This document shows, in pieces, positions 10,601-17,773 of a stretch of 64,000 nucleotides of DNA; the stretch's first letter is position 1, and the number at the start of each line of letters is the position of its first letter. The notes under the pieces were generated by a model that was not told the origin of the DNA, ran no database searches, and saw only the letters and a program-made list of their open reading frames with translations. The translations under genes and the position numbers were made by a program. This DNA comes from Pedobacter yulinensis (GTDB lineage Bacteria; Bacteroidota; Bacteroidia; Sphingobacteriales; Sphingobacteriaceae): assembly GCF_003029735.1 (NCBI RefSeq), contig NZ_KZ686268.1:855769-919768 (forward strand). The letters are read 5' to 3'.

Positions 10601-10681
10601 ATAAATATTGAACAGCGTGTCAAGGCTGAACATCGGCGTTCTCATTACAAAAAAAGCGGGTGTCTTTGTCGGGTTGTTCAT
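7613..10681 (-). CDS. lanB: Class I lanthipeptide dehydratase LanB, full length
   Basis: A 1022-residue lantibiotic dehydratase. In class I systems LanB uses glutamyl-tRNA to glutamylate Ser/Thr of the precursor and then eliminates glutamate, giving Dha/Dhb. The N-terminal glutamylation domain carries the signature STRCTPFGLFAG at residues 91-102 after a typical start (FFVMRTPMFSLDTL). The C-terminal SpaB_C elimination domain begins near residue 735 (DVWLYAKIYCK) and includes the conserved FFIRYSDPKPHLRVRL and IDTYSRELERYG. Both domains are in one chain, unlike the split LanB pairs known from some Bacteroidota clusters. It lies six bases after LanC and overlaps S41 by ATGA. Assignment is confident from motifs, domain order, length and adjacency to LanC. 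Confidence 0.95.
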   Translation of the reverse strand: MNNPTKTPAFFVMRTPMFSLDTLFNIYDRLKSESHEIVLNDILDETFLEAIYLASPVLHTEITKLKTTLPVKEKETRKIYESILKYLIRASTRCTPFGLFAGTSTGLIAANSNLDMRTAKILRNLRIDMDFLCGLANRLKNNRAIRRNLRFYPNTTLHKKGRNYGYIEYKYDSRQNRTFHLAEVNINPVLTHILKLAKTGPGYSDIMQDVLSTFDITGDTVDAYLNDLIENNVLYSSIEPNVTGGDFFSKLVATVGSIAQLEPSLSPLAATLNTIEEELTVLRSGTPAPADYKRIFMLFSGLDATTSLDEGKLFQMDMSRKIEGLTISQGNLDKIIRVFSKIKSLSSPSLYTTQLERFKRAFAEKYEGQTVKLTTLFNNQTGLGYKSATALSDYYHREGPVPSRLEQIALQKYIEFIRTGADQIIIEEEDFNTEILESLDEDCSLMFSIVDLQEDPDKSVFALQSFSLSSSNLLGRFAHADQLLNTQLKAALKEREEGQSSVIAEIAHLPQSRIGNILSRPTLSAMEIEFLALSELPQENKISIDDLYVKIVNNELVLISKKLGKRIVPSLSSAHNFSKGSLDIYHFLSDLQYQNRRGMAIWDWGNLRNQKFLPRVTYSNCILSPAKWVLDWKELSSYQAEKKCDFYESYLQLSEKYRYPMVFIVKEFDNYLTLDMSVGMCRDIAEKMLRKKGMLEVQEFLHNEKLNISDNFGFANEFVIPIFGNKHISNIPPALLKVENNTVQRDFHAGDVWLYAKIYCKPKNQNLILGHLDKITKRLLKEGSISSWFFIRYSDPKPHLRVRLLSNGTDSSPLDKLHSGISRLISDGIITNFTIDTYSRELERYGAADIEKCEQSFYWNTHFVLDLLGHPSGNSKAALQKVALYFIDKVLTELSYSNTRKAAFFNRSFNYFAREFRFATDKRMKETLTKYYRGIRQDIDFLGKNLSWTEGSPLTNRFIANQIDIFKSLNGKGSDPYEVLTSIFHMFINRLFFEQQRFEEFTIYFLLDSQFRSILAKEKVLA

Positions 10682-10687
10682 GTCTGT

Positions 10688-11896
10688 TCAGGGTAATAAT
10701 AAAATGTGCTGCCAATTGGATGAGTGATGAATCTTGCTCAGATAAGCCAAGCCAATTCCACTTAAGCCCTCTAACAATGAAAAACTATTAAGAAAGCCAT
10801 GTTCCTGGTGGAATTTAGACCTGCCGGTTATGACCGACTGGTAGGGCTGAATAAGATCGTTTGAGATATCGAGCCAATAATCTGCTGTGGCCGAAAATCC
10901 CGGATCGTTTTGATACCATTTAGCGGCCTCCCTGAAGAGGTGAGATATACCGGCGGCACCATGACAAAGCGCAGCATCTCTGACCTGGCCTTCTTCCAGA
11001 CTGCGCCGGCTGCTGGCTCGCTCAAAGATCTCGTAACAATGTGATTTAAGACTTCCTGATTTAAGCACTTCGGCAGCCTGGTAAAGGCTTACCGCTATGC
11101 CGAGGTCGCCATAACACCAGCCAAGTCTGGTCTTGAAATCCGCATGCTGACCGAGCACCGACCGGTATGGATAGATAGATCCGGTATTGGAGCGGTTTTT
11201 CATAGCGATTATGGTATTTGACAGCTTTTCGATGCTTGGCAGGAGGTACGCAAAGCTGGTGTCGTATTGAACTGCCTTGCAGAGCACAGGAATTAAAGAT
11301 GGCGTTCCATGCGATAGGCCCAAATTTATAATCCCGTTGTTCACAACGTTTTTCTGCATATCAAAGTCACTTAAATAAAGCAACTCATCGGTGCGGTTGC
11401 AGTTTTCGAGCAGGTGGCCAAGCAAGCTGTGGAGCACTTTTAAACGGTGCGCGTCTTTAGTCGCTGACAACAGATAGAATAGCGCGCCGAGCGCACCATG
11501 CAGGTAGTCATAGTTTCCTAAAGCGGCCATGCGGTTGTAGAACTCGACAGCCACCTGATCGATGTGGTCAAGCTCATTGCCGAAATCAATAAAACCCTCT
11601 TGCTTAAGATGCCTCAAAGCCCACGCACTCCCGATCACCCCAGAGCAGATAGAAACTGTCCCGGGGGCTTCCAGTTGATAGTTACGCACACCATCGAACA
11701 GCGGCTGTGAGAAGAGGCCTGCCTGGTCATACGCCAGGTCATCCTCGTAGGCCTCGGCATAATGATAGAGAAATAACGAACATCCTGCGCTATTGAGCAG
11801 CGCGCCTCTGTCTGGCGATATAAATTGCCGGTTATCAATGATCAGGTCGCGGATATACCCTGTAATCGTGCTTGTATCAATTGTTGCTGTTTTCAT
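10688..11896 (-). CDS. lanC: Lanthionine cyclase LanC
   Basis: A LanC-family cyclase of about 402 residues that adds precursor Cys thiols onto dehydrated Ser/Thr. The zinc ligands of the family are all visible: Cys in GWCYGDLG (near 262), and Cys-His in LCHGAAGISH (near 312-313). The other toroid repeat motifs, YLHGALGAL (near 134) and LSHGTPS (near 197), are also present. A GTG at 11899 gives GTGA overlap with the GT4 stop; the next codon is ATG at 11896, giving TGATG. ATG is chosen, though either start leaves the protein coupled to GT4. Cyclase function is well supported by the intact ligands and the neighbouring LanB. Confidence 0.95.
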   Translation of the reverse strand: MKTATIDTSTITGYIRDLIIDNRQFISPDRGALLNSAGCSLFLYHYAEAYEDDLAYDQAGLFSQPLFDGVRNYQLEAPGTVSICSGVIGSAWALRHLKQEGFIDFGNELDHIDQVAVEFYNRMAALGNYDYLHGALGALFYLLSATKDAHRLKVLHSLLGHLLENCNRTDELLYLSDFDMQKNVVNNGIINLGLSHGTPSLIPVLCKAVQYDTSFAYLLPSIEKLSNTIIAMKNRSNTGSIYPYRSVLGQHADFKTRLGWCYGDLGIAVSLYQAAEVLKSGSLKSHCYEIFERASSRRSLEEGQVRDAALCHGAAGISHLFREAAKWYQNDPGFSATADYWLDISNDLIQPYQSVITGRSKFHQEHGFLNSFSLLEGLSGIGLAYLSKIHHSSNWQHILLLP

Positions 11897-13113
11897 CACG
11901 TCGCAATGGTTTGGTAAAATGAAATTGTAGATTCAGCCATTAACTTTTTCGAGAACACTGTATTCACCAGGTGTTTGCCCTGTTTGCCGAGGCGCTCCCG
12001 GAGTGACGCATCGTTATATACAACCTCCAGGGCCCCGGTTAGGCTGTCGATATGAACTGAAGTCAGGTCGCCGGAAGGCAGCCGTTCTCCGGTTACTTTA
12101 ATGACGTCTCTGCCATTTTCGAATACTTCGAAACCGCTACTGTCAGTTACGATCATCGGAAGGCCATAGCTTAACATTTCAAGTGTCGAAAAGCTGGATT
12201 GCTCAGAATGAGAAGGCAGCAGGCCAACGTCTGCTACTTCCAGTAATCTGATTAGCTTTTGATGGTCCAAAAAGCCAGTGAATATGATTTTGCCCAGCGC
12301 GCCCTGCGCACGTTTTAGTGCGGTGTCGTAGTCGCCGCCCCCGGCTATAATCAGTTTAACGTTGCGTTTATTGATCGCAAATGCAGTGAATGCGTCAATA
12401 AGTTCGTAAAGCCCCTTCAGCCTGTCCAGTCTGCTCGAAAAAAGAAAGATGAAATCGTCCTGCGAGCATCCCAGGGTAGCCTTGGCCTCACTACGGTTCG
12501 CTCTTTTATTGATGCGGGTTGTTGAAACCCCGTTGTAAATGATCTTCGAAAAAGTTGTCGGTGAAATTGCCTGAATGTCCCGCAGCGCCTGTGGGCATAA
12601 ACAGATCATCCCGTCCAATTCTGCAAGGTGCCTTTTCTCTTTTTCGAGCGACCAGTCCAGGTATTCCTGGTAAAAATGAAACGTGGTGTGGGCGATCGAA
12701 AATGGGACGTGCTGGGTTCCAATGACCCTATAGCCGGCTGCTTTCGCATACTTTGCAATCACTTGGTCTGAAGACGAGTTGAGGTGAAAAATACCTTCAC
12801 GCAGGCCTGTTATTTGCAGAATCATTGTGATGCAGATTCTCGCCCTGAACCCATCAATATAGTTCTCCTCAATTTGGTATTGCGTAAAGTCTTTTAGCGA
12901 AAAGATAATGTCAAGCGTATTATAGTCCTGGGTGCTATCCGCCTGCCGATAGTCTACACCACCCTGGTCCCGGTATGAAAATCTGACATGCGTCAGATTA
13001 ATGATTCCGCTTCTAGCAAGCTCCGGGAGCAGCACTTTTCTGTAACTGCCAATGCCGTATAAGGTGCTGAAACCTTTCGAATCAAAATAAAAAACGTTAA
13101 TTGGGCTCTTCAT
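11896..13113 (-). CDS. GT4-type glycosyltransferase inside the lanthipeptide operon
   Basis: A 405-residue GT-B fold glycosyltransferase of family 4 type. The N-terminal acceptor domain has the loop FSTLYGIGSYRKVLLP; the C-terminal donor domain has FLFSSRLDRLKGLYELIDAF, KIIFTGFLDHQKLIRLL and the EX7E-like SSFSTLEMLSYGLPMIVTD. No membrane segment is seen. It is sandwiched between an unknown gene (17-bp overlap) and LanC (TGATG overlap), so it is made with the core modification enzymes rather than with a polysaccharide locus. It is the best candidate for glycosylating the Thr/Ser-rich precursor, although a role in protecting the producer's surface cannot be excluded. Confidence 0.88.
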   Translation of the reverse strand: MKSPINVFYFDSKGFSTLYGIGSYRKVLLPELARSGIINLTHVRFSYRDQGGVDYRQADSTQDYNTLDIIFSLKDFTQYQIEENYIDGFRARICITMILQITGLREGIFHLNSSSDQVIAKYAKAAGYRVIGTQHVPFSIAHTTFHFYQEYLDWSLEKEKRHLAELDGMICLCPQALRDIQAISPTTFSKIIYNGVSTTRINKRANRSEAKATLGCSQDDFIFLFSSRLDRLKGLYELIDAFTAFAINKRNVKLIIAGGGDYDTALKRAQGALGKIIFTGFLDHQKLIRLLEVADVGLLPSHSEQSSFSTLEMLSYGLPMIVTDSSGFEVFENGRDVIKVTGERLPSGDLTSVHIDSLTGALEVVYNDASLRERLGKQGKHLVNTVFSKKLMAESTISFYQTIAT

Positions 13114-13879
13114 TAATCAGGTTGATTTTCAGTATAAATAGGGTAGCTATGAGCAAATCGATATGATTTGCCGACTTCTCTTTGCTGGTTTCATTAATCA
13201 GCAATTCCACATGATCAGCCTGGATATCAAAATGAGACGATCCGCCTGACCAATCTGCGAAATATTCCGGTAAACTGGTGGCTGGCGTATGCGGGCTGTT
13301 GAGCAAATCAAAAAGACACCGTTCCAGCCCATGGTTTTCATGCCCGGAAAGGAAGCCCTTCAGTGCACTTTCTTCAAGTGAGCTTCTGAATATAGCCCCC
13401 TGCTGAGCATACTTCCTTTTTTGCGTATAGTAAGCCATAACCAACTCCTCGAAAACTTCGGGTCTGGATGCGCCTGTTACAGGCAACGATGCAGCTGGGC
13501 GACTGTTTTCGAAAGATGATTGGCAGAAACTTGCCCGTACAGCCGATGTAAAAGCAGATGCGGTCGTCAATTCCTGAAACAGCTCTTCAGCGTCATACCT
13601 GATCAGTTTAGCGCGGGAAAGCATGTTCATGTAGATAACCACGTCAAAAAGCTCATCTGTATGGCCATCGGCATTCTTGCTGTATTTTGAAAAGCTAAGT
13701 TTGAGTTGCTCAAAAAGCAAATCCGTTCCCAACTCATAGTACTCTTCAAATGTTTCAGCGCGCCCGATTAATATAAGCAGGTGAATGGTGAACAGCCGGG
13801 TGTTGTATTTCTGATAAAGAAAGTTATTGGTTAATCTTTGTATTAACTGGTCTTGTATTGATACTGCGCTCGCTATCAT
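13097..13879 (-). CDS. Unrecognised 260-residue protein of the lanthipeptide operon
   Basis: I do not recognise a family. The sequence looks mainly alpha-helical (for example RLFTIHLLILIGRAETFEEY near the N-terminus and HIDLLIATLFILKINLI at the C-terminus), with no signal peptide, no clear membrane span and no obvious catalytic motif. It begins one base after the HlyD stop and overlaps GT4 by 17 bp, so it is clearly expressed with the modification genes. Possible roles include a scaffold or degenerate LanC-like partner, a leader-binding adaptor, an accessory modification enzyme or immunity. The helix-rich N-terminus recalls the start of LanC-like proteins, but the Cys/His zinc ligands are missing. 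Confidence 0.75.
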   Translation of the reverse strand: MIASAVSIQDQLIQRLTNNFLYQKYNTRLFTIHLLILIGRAETFEEYYELGTDLLFEQLKLSFSKYSKNADGHTDELFDVVIYMNMLSRAKLIRYDAEELFQELTTASAFTSAVRASFCQSSFENSRPAASLPVTGASRPEVFEELVMAYYTQKRKYAQQGAIFRSSLEESALKGFLSGHENHGLERCLFDLLNSPHTPATSLPEYFADWSGGSSHFDIQADHVELLINETSKEKSANHIDLLIATLFILKINLINEEPN

Positions 13880-13880
13880 G

Positions 13881-15191
13881 CTATTTCTCAGTCTTAAGGA
13901 ATCCCTGTGTCAGTTTTTTAAATAGTGTCGTTTCTTTTGTGGTAAATACGGCTTCGCCTACAAGGTTCTCCCGGTATGGAATTTTTTTGTTTGTATTTGT
14001 GCTGAGTGAATTCTGGAGCTTTATTTTACAGGCGTATCCGCTATCCAGCGCCACTTTTGAGATGGAGGCCACCTTTCCTGAAAGATGACCAAATTCCTTG
14101 TAAGGATAGGAAACCAGGCGGATATCGACACGGTCTCCGATGGTAACTTTGCTTAGCGCAGACTGTGAAAGATAGCTGATAAAATAGTACGGGGCTTTCT
14201 CAGGAAGAATGTACCCAACTGTTTGACCGCCTTCCATATACTGTGAGGTTTGTACATTGGGCATGGGTTCATAAACGCCGTCTCCGGGAGCTTTTATAGT
14301 ATGGTTATTCATCCATTTAACCAGCACGTTTTTCAATGATTCAAGATTTTCCAACGTGGCCAGCTTGGCTTCATTTCTCTGGTGCTGCAGTTCATCTATC
14401 GAATTCAGATGATCCTCGTAATTCGACCGTGCATTAAGCCTTGAAATGTTCAGATCATAGATGCCGTTTTTTTTACTGATCAGCTGGCTTTTTTCCCTGG
14501 CCAGATCGGTAATCGTGACGAGTTGTTGCTTGTATAACAGGCTGTCCTGATCAAACTGCATTTTTGAATTGTTGTAATCTTCAATGGCGAGGGAAGTCTT
14601 CAGGTCTATTTTATTGTGTTGCTGGGTCGAATGCGCCGCCTGTGACCGAAGATATGAGAGCCGTTTTCGGTAGTAACCGTTGTTATTAAATGCTTCGTAC
14701 TTGAGGGCAGAATTCAGGAATTGAGAAAAAGCTTGCTGCAGTTCCTGTTCTCCGAATTTGTTAATAATACGCAGGTAAGCCGTTGCTTTCAGATCACTTT
14801 CGTCATGAAGCAGCAGTTCTTCCGTTTTATTGAGTTGGGCCAGCAGTGCATTCAACTCGCTGTAGTCAAGATCAGAATCCAGCCAGGCGATCACCTGCCC
14901 TTTCGATACCAGTGCGCGGTCAGCAACCAAAATCTCCTTGATTCGGCCTGGCGTTCCTGCACGGACTTTTTGAGGTGCGCTTTCTGCGGTAAGGTGCGTT
15001 TGCTGGGTTACCGTATCCGCATATTCAAAGAAATAAGTAAATGTTAAAATCAACACAAAGATCACAGCGATAACCTGAATAGCGTATTTTTCAACCGACG
15101 AAGGCTTATGCCGGATAAATTCCTGCGATTCGCGTGATTTGCCGGTTCTGGGTGCGATGTCTTGCTCAGTGAACGCCTCTATAATTTTCAT
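13881..15191 (-). CDS. HlyD-family periplasmic adaptor
   Basis: A 436-residue membrane-fusion protein linking an inner-membrane ABC exporter to a TolC duct. One transmembrane helix lies near residues 37-56 (IQVIAVIFVLILTFTYFF). It is followed by a lipoyl-like half (KVRAGTPGRIKEILVADRA and VSKGQVIAWLDS), a long coiled hairpin rich in Gln and Lys (about 105-300), the second lipoyl half (IKAPGDGVYEP) and a beta-barrel region (ALSKVTIGDRVDIRLVSYP). It overlaps the exporter stop as ATGA. Length and order fit HlyD-type adaptors that accompany C39-containing bacteriocin exporters. Confidence 0.9.
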   Translation of the reverse strand: MKIIEAFTEQDIAPRTGKSRESQEFIRHKPSSVEKYAIQVIAVIFVLILTFTYFFEYADTVTQQTHLTAESAPQKVRAGTPGRIKEILVADRALVSKGQVIAWLDSDLDYSELNALLAQLNKTEELLLHDESDLKATAYLRIINKFGEQELQQAFSQFLNSALKYEAFNNNGYYRKRLSYLRSQAAHSTQQHNKIDLKTSLAIEDYNNSKMQFDQDSLLYKQQLVTITDLAREKSQLISKKNGIYDLNISRLNARSNYEDHLNSIDELQHQRNEAKLATLENLESLKNVLVKWMNNHTIKAPGDGVYEPMPNVQTSQYMEGGQTVGYILPEKAPYYFISYLSQSALSKVTIGDRVDIRLVSYPYKEFGHLSGKVASISKVALDSGYACKIKLQNSLSTNTNKKIPYRENLVGEAVFTTKETTLFKKLTQGFLKTEK

Positions 15192-17374
15192 AATATCAGG
15201 GTTTCTATTTGCTTTTCAACCAATTGATAATAGGTGCCTCGCTTGCTGATAAGAGAAGTATGGGTTCCCGTTTCCTGGATTTCTCCGTTTTCCATGACGA
15301 CGATCTGGTCTGCATTTTTAATTGTGCTCAGGCGATGTGCGATCACAATAACTGTCTTGCTTTTTGTATAGGCCTGCAAGTCCTCAATAATTTTGCTCTC
15401 GGTATTGGTGTCAAGCGAGTTGGTCGCTTCATCCAGGAAAAGCATTTTAGGTGCTTTGTATAATGCACGCGCAATTAAAAATCTTTGTTTCTGCCCCTGG
15501 CTAACCCCAACGCCTTCGGTGCCGATAATGGTTTTGTAACCGTTCGGAAGTGACCTTACGAAATCCTGTATCTTTGCGATCTGACAACACTTATCCAGTG
15601 ATGCTTCGTCCGGAAATTCCTCACTCAATGCGATGTTCCGCTCAATTGTATCGTTGAAAATAAATCCCTCATGGACCACAAAGCCCGATATACTCCGCCA
15701 AAAGGAATGGCTTACGTTTTTCAGGTCCAAATCTCCGTAATGAATATCGCCGGAATAATCGGTGTAAGATTTCATTAAAATCTTCATGAGCGTTGATTTC
15801 CCCCCTCCGCTTGTTCCGACTATCGCCGTTGTTTTGCCAATCGGAATGTCGAGGTCGATGTTCTTTAAAACCAGCTCGTCAGATCCTGCATATGCATACG
15901 AAAGTGAACGGATTTGTATCTGATCAGCATCTTCCGGCAAGTGGCTGACCTGCGCCATTTCACTGTCTTCTTCGTCCTTAATCTTATGGATGTCGTTTAA
16001 TCGCTCCAAACTTATTTTTGCATCCTGCGTACTTTGAATCAAAGAGATAAAGGTGCTGATCGGCCCGCTGAGCTGGCCAATGATGTATTGAACCGATACC
16101 ATTGTTCCGAGCGTAATGTTGCCGTCTATAACAAGCTTGGCAACAATAAGCGATAAGGTAATATCTTTGATTTGGCTGATCAGTAGTCCGCCGGCCGATT
16201 GGAACTGATTAATGTCCATCGTTTTGAAGCCAAATCGAAACACTTTGGTTTGCACATCCTCCCAGAACCACCGCTTGGTATGCTCCGCATTGTTTAACTT
16301 GATATCCTGCATCCCCTCGATGAGCTGGATCGTTGTGGTTTGATTTTTTGCTCCTAATTCGAAGCTTTGATAATTTAGTTTACGCCTGACCGGCATGAAT
16401 GCTTTTATCCAGAGGAAGTATATTAGATTGCCGCCCATAAACACGACAAAAAGCTGAGGATTGAACAGGACGAGTACAATTGAGTAGATTGCAAAGTTGA
16501 TGACTGAAGAAAACACGCTGATCGCGGTGTTTGTCATGAAATTTTGTATAATGCTATGGTCTCCTAGGCGCTTGATGATATCGCCCGTATGAAACTTATC
16601 AAAATAAGAGATGGGTAGTTTCGTTACTTTGATCCAGAAATCTGATAGTATGGACAGGTTCAGGATATTAGATAGTCTGAGCGCGACCCTGGTTCGAACA
16701 AAATTGACGATTGTGGAGCTGATGATCAACACCAGCTGAGCAATAATGACGAGTTTAATAAATCCGAAGTTCCTGCCTTCAATACCGATATCGATAAAAC
16801 TTTTCATTAGAAAAGGCGTGACCAGCTGCATGGCAAGGCCGAACAGAAAAGCGCATAACAACGCCGCCGCCTGCGGCTTGCAGTGTCTGAGGTATTGGAG
16901 AAAAAACTGCCAGTTTACACCTGCTTTTTCGTCGACATCTTCTTTATCCTCATAAAATTTGGGAGAGGGCTCCAACAGAAGAACATGACCTTGTCGCCTG
17001 TCGTCAACACACCAACCGTCAATAAACTCATGTCTGTTATAGGATATAATACCTACAGCGGGGTCGGCCACTTTGTACTCCCTGCTCTTGTTTACCTTTA
17101 AGAGTACTACGAAGTGGTTCTGTTTCCAGTGAATAATGCAAGGGCTGTCAATTTGCTGAAGTGAATCAATAGCCAACCTGACGCCTCTTGGACGCAATCC
17201 AATTTTTTCAGCCAATCTGCTCAAGGCGAACATGGTGGTGCCCGTCTTATTGTATCCTGACAATTTCCTTAGATAGTCTGGTGAGTAGCTTTTCCCATAG
17301 GAATAAGCAATCATCTTGATGCAGGAAACGCCACAATCGCGTATGTTAAGTTGATTAAAAAATTTGAATGCCAT
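15188..17374 (-). CDS. C39 peptidase-containing ABC exporter (LanT/PCAT type)
   Basis: A bacteriocin-type exporter of about 728 residues that cleaves double-glycine leaders and pumps the peptide out. The N-terminal C39 protease has the nucleophile region FNQLNIRDCGVSCIKMIA and the catalytic His in IHWKQNHFVVL, followed by VADPAVG. A six-helix membrane domain spans about 160-440. The ATPase has Walker A GTSGGGKST, an altered signature VSQGQKQRF in place of LSGGQ, Walker B MLFLDEAT and the H-loop IAHRLS. The ATG at 17374 is chosen over a GTG at 17401 because the C39 fold normally starts right before the Cys motif. The precursor gene just upstream ends its leader with GG, the substrate this protease expects. 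Confidence 0.93.
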   Translation of the reverse strand: MAFKFFNQLNIRDCGVSCIKMIAYSYGKSYSPDYLRKLSGYNKTGTTMFALSRLAEKIGLRPRGVRLAIDSLQQIDSPCIIHWKQNHFVVLLKVNKSREYKVADPAVGIISYNRHEFIDGWCVDDRRQGHVLLLEPSPKFYEDKEDVDEKAGVNWQFFLQYLRHCKPQAAALLCAFLFGLAMQLVTPFLMKSFIDIGIEGRNFGFIKLVIIAQLVLIISSTIVNFVRTRVALRLSNILNLSILSDFWIKVTKLPISYFDKFHTGDIIKRLGDHSIIQNFMTNTAISVFSSVINFAIYSIVLVLFNPQLFVVFMGGNLIYFLWIKAFMPVRRKLNYQSFELGAKNQTTTIQLIEGMQDIKLNNAEHTKRWFWEDVQTKVFRFGFKTMDINQFQSAGGLLISQIKDITLSLIVAKLVIDGNITLGTMVSVQYIIGQLSGPISTFISLIQSTQDAKISLERLNDIHKIKDEEDSEMAQVSHLPEDADQIQIRSLSYAYAGSDELVLKNIDLDIPIGKTTAIVGTSGGGKSTLMKILMKSYTDYSGDIHYGDLDLKNVSHSFWRSISGFVVHEGFIFNDTIERNIALSEEFPDEASLDKCCQIAKIQDFVRSLPNGYKTIIGTEGVGVSQGQKQRFLIARALYKAPKMLFLDEATNSLDTNTESKIIEDLQAYTKSKTVIVIAHRLSTIKNADQIVVMENGEIQETGTHTSLISKRGTYYQLVEKQIETLIL

Positions 17375-17390
17375 GGAATTTAGTTTAAAA

Positions 17391-17413
17391 GGTGCGGGCA
17401 CCAGGCCCGCACC
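17391..17413 (-). terminator. Hairpin terminator/attenuator between precursor and exporter genes
   Basis: A perfect 9-bp inverted repeat (ggtgcgggc / gcccgcacc) with a 5-base loop. On the minus strand the stem is followed by TTTT, and on the other side it is flanked by a run of A, so it can work in either direction. It sits between the precursor stop (17420) and the exporter ATG (17374). Partial termination here would give many precursor transcripts and fewer copies of the long message, as is common in RiPP operons. Confidence 0.75.
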
Positions 17414-17419
17414 GCTTTT

Positions 17420-17773
17420 TTAGTGTCCGCCGCAGGCTCCACAAGTTTGATCACCATAGGTTGCAGGGCAATTCTGCGTACAGTAGGTATCCGTACATTC
17501 GCGATTCGTGTGGCATAAATGCGCTGCACTCATATAACAAGTGGCGTTCTCAATACCTGATGCAGGATCGCAATTTGTTCCACCATAGTTACTTGGACAT
17601 GCACCGGTGCAACCGACTGTGCACGTGTCAATGGCCAATGTAAATCCGCCGCATTGATAGGTACAATTCGTTACAGTCGGCGCGTTTCCGCCAACCAGGC
17701 CAAGTTGCTCTTCTTTAGTAAGATCTGCGATGTCTTGCTTACTAAACTTTAGGGTTTTGATTTGTTTTTTCAT
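17420..17773 (-). CDS. lanA: Lanthipeptide precursor with GG leader and long Cys/Thr-rich core
   Basis: A 117-residue precursor. The leader MKKQIKTLKFSKQDIADLT...LGLVGG (29 residues) matches the Bacteroidota GG-type class I lanthipeptide leader: basic start, KFSKQDIADLT box and terminal GG. Cleavage after GG by the C39 domain would release an 88-residue core starting NAPTVTNC. By my count the core holds 13 Cys, 15 Thr and 3 Ser, and few hydrophobic residues. It contains an imperfect repeat, CPSNYGGTNC and CPATYGDQTC. A core this long with this many Cys is far outside the usual 20-40 residue range, so up to 13 thioether rings are possible in principle. The gene is the first of the operon and is followed by a terminator hairpin. 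Alternatives: a disulfide-rich secreted protein, or mixed thioether and disulfide. Confidence 0.88.
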   Translation of the reverse strand: MKKQIKTLKFSKQDIADLTKEEQLGLVGGNAPTVTNCTYQCGGFTLAIDTCTVGCTGACPSNYGGTNCDPASGIENATCYMSAAHLCHTNRECTDTYCTQNCPATYGDQTCGACGGH

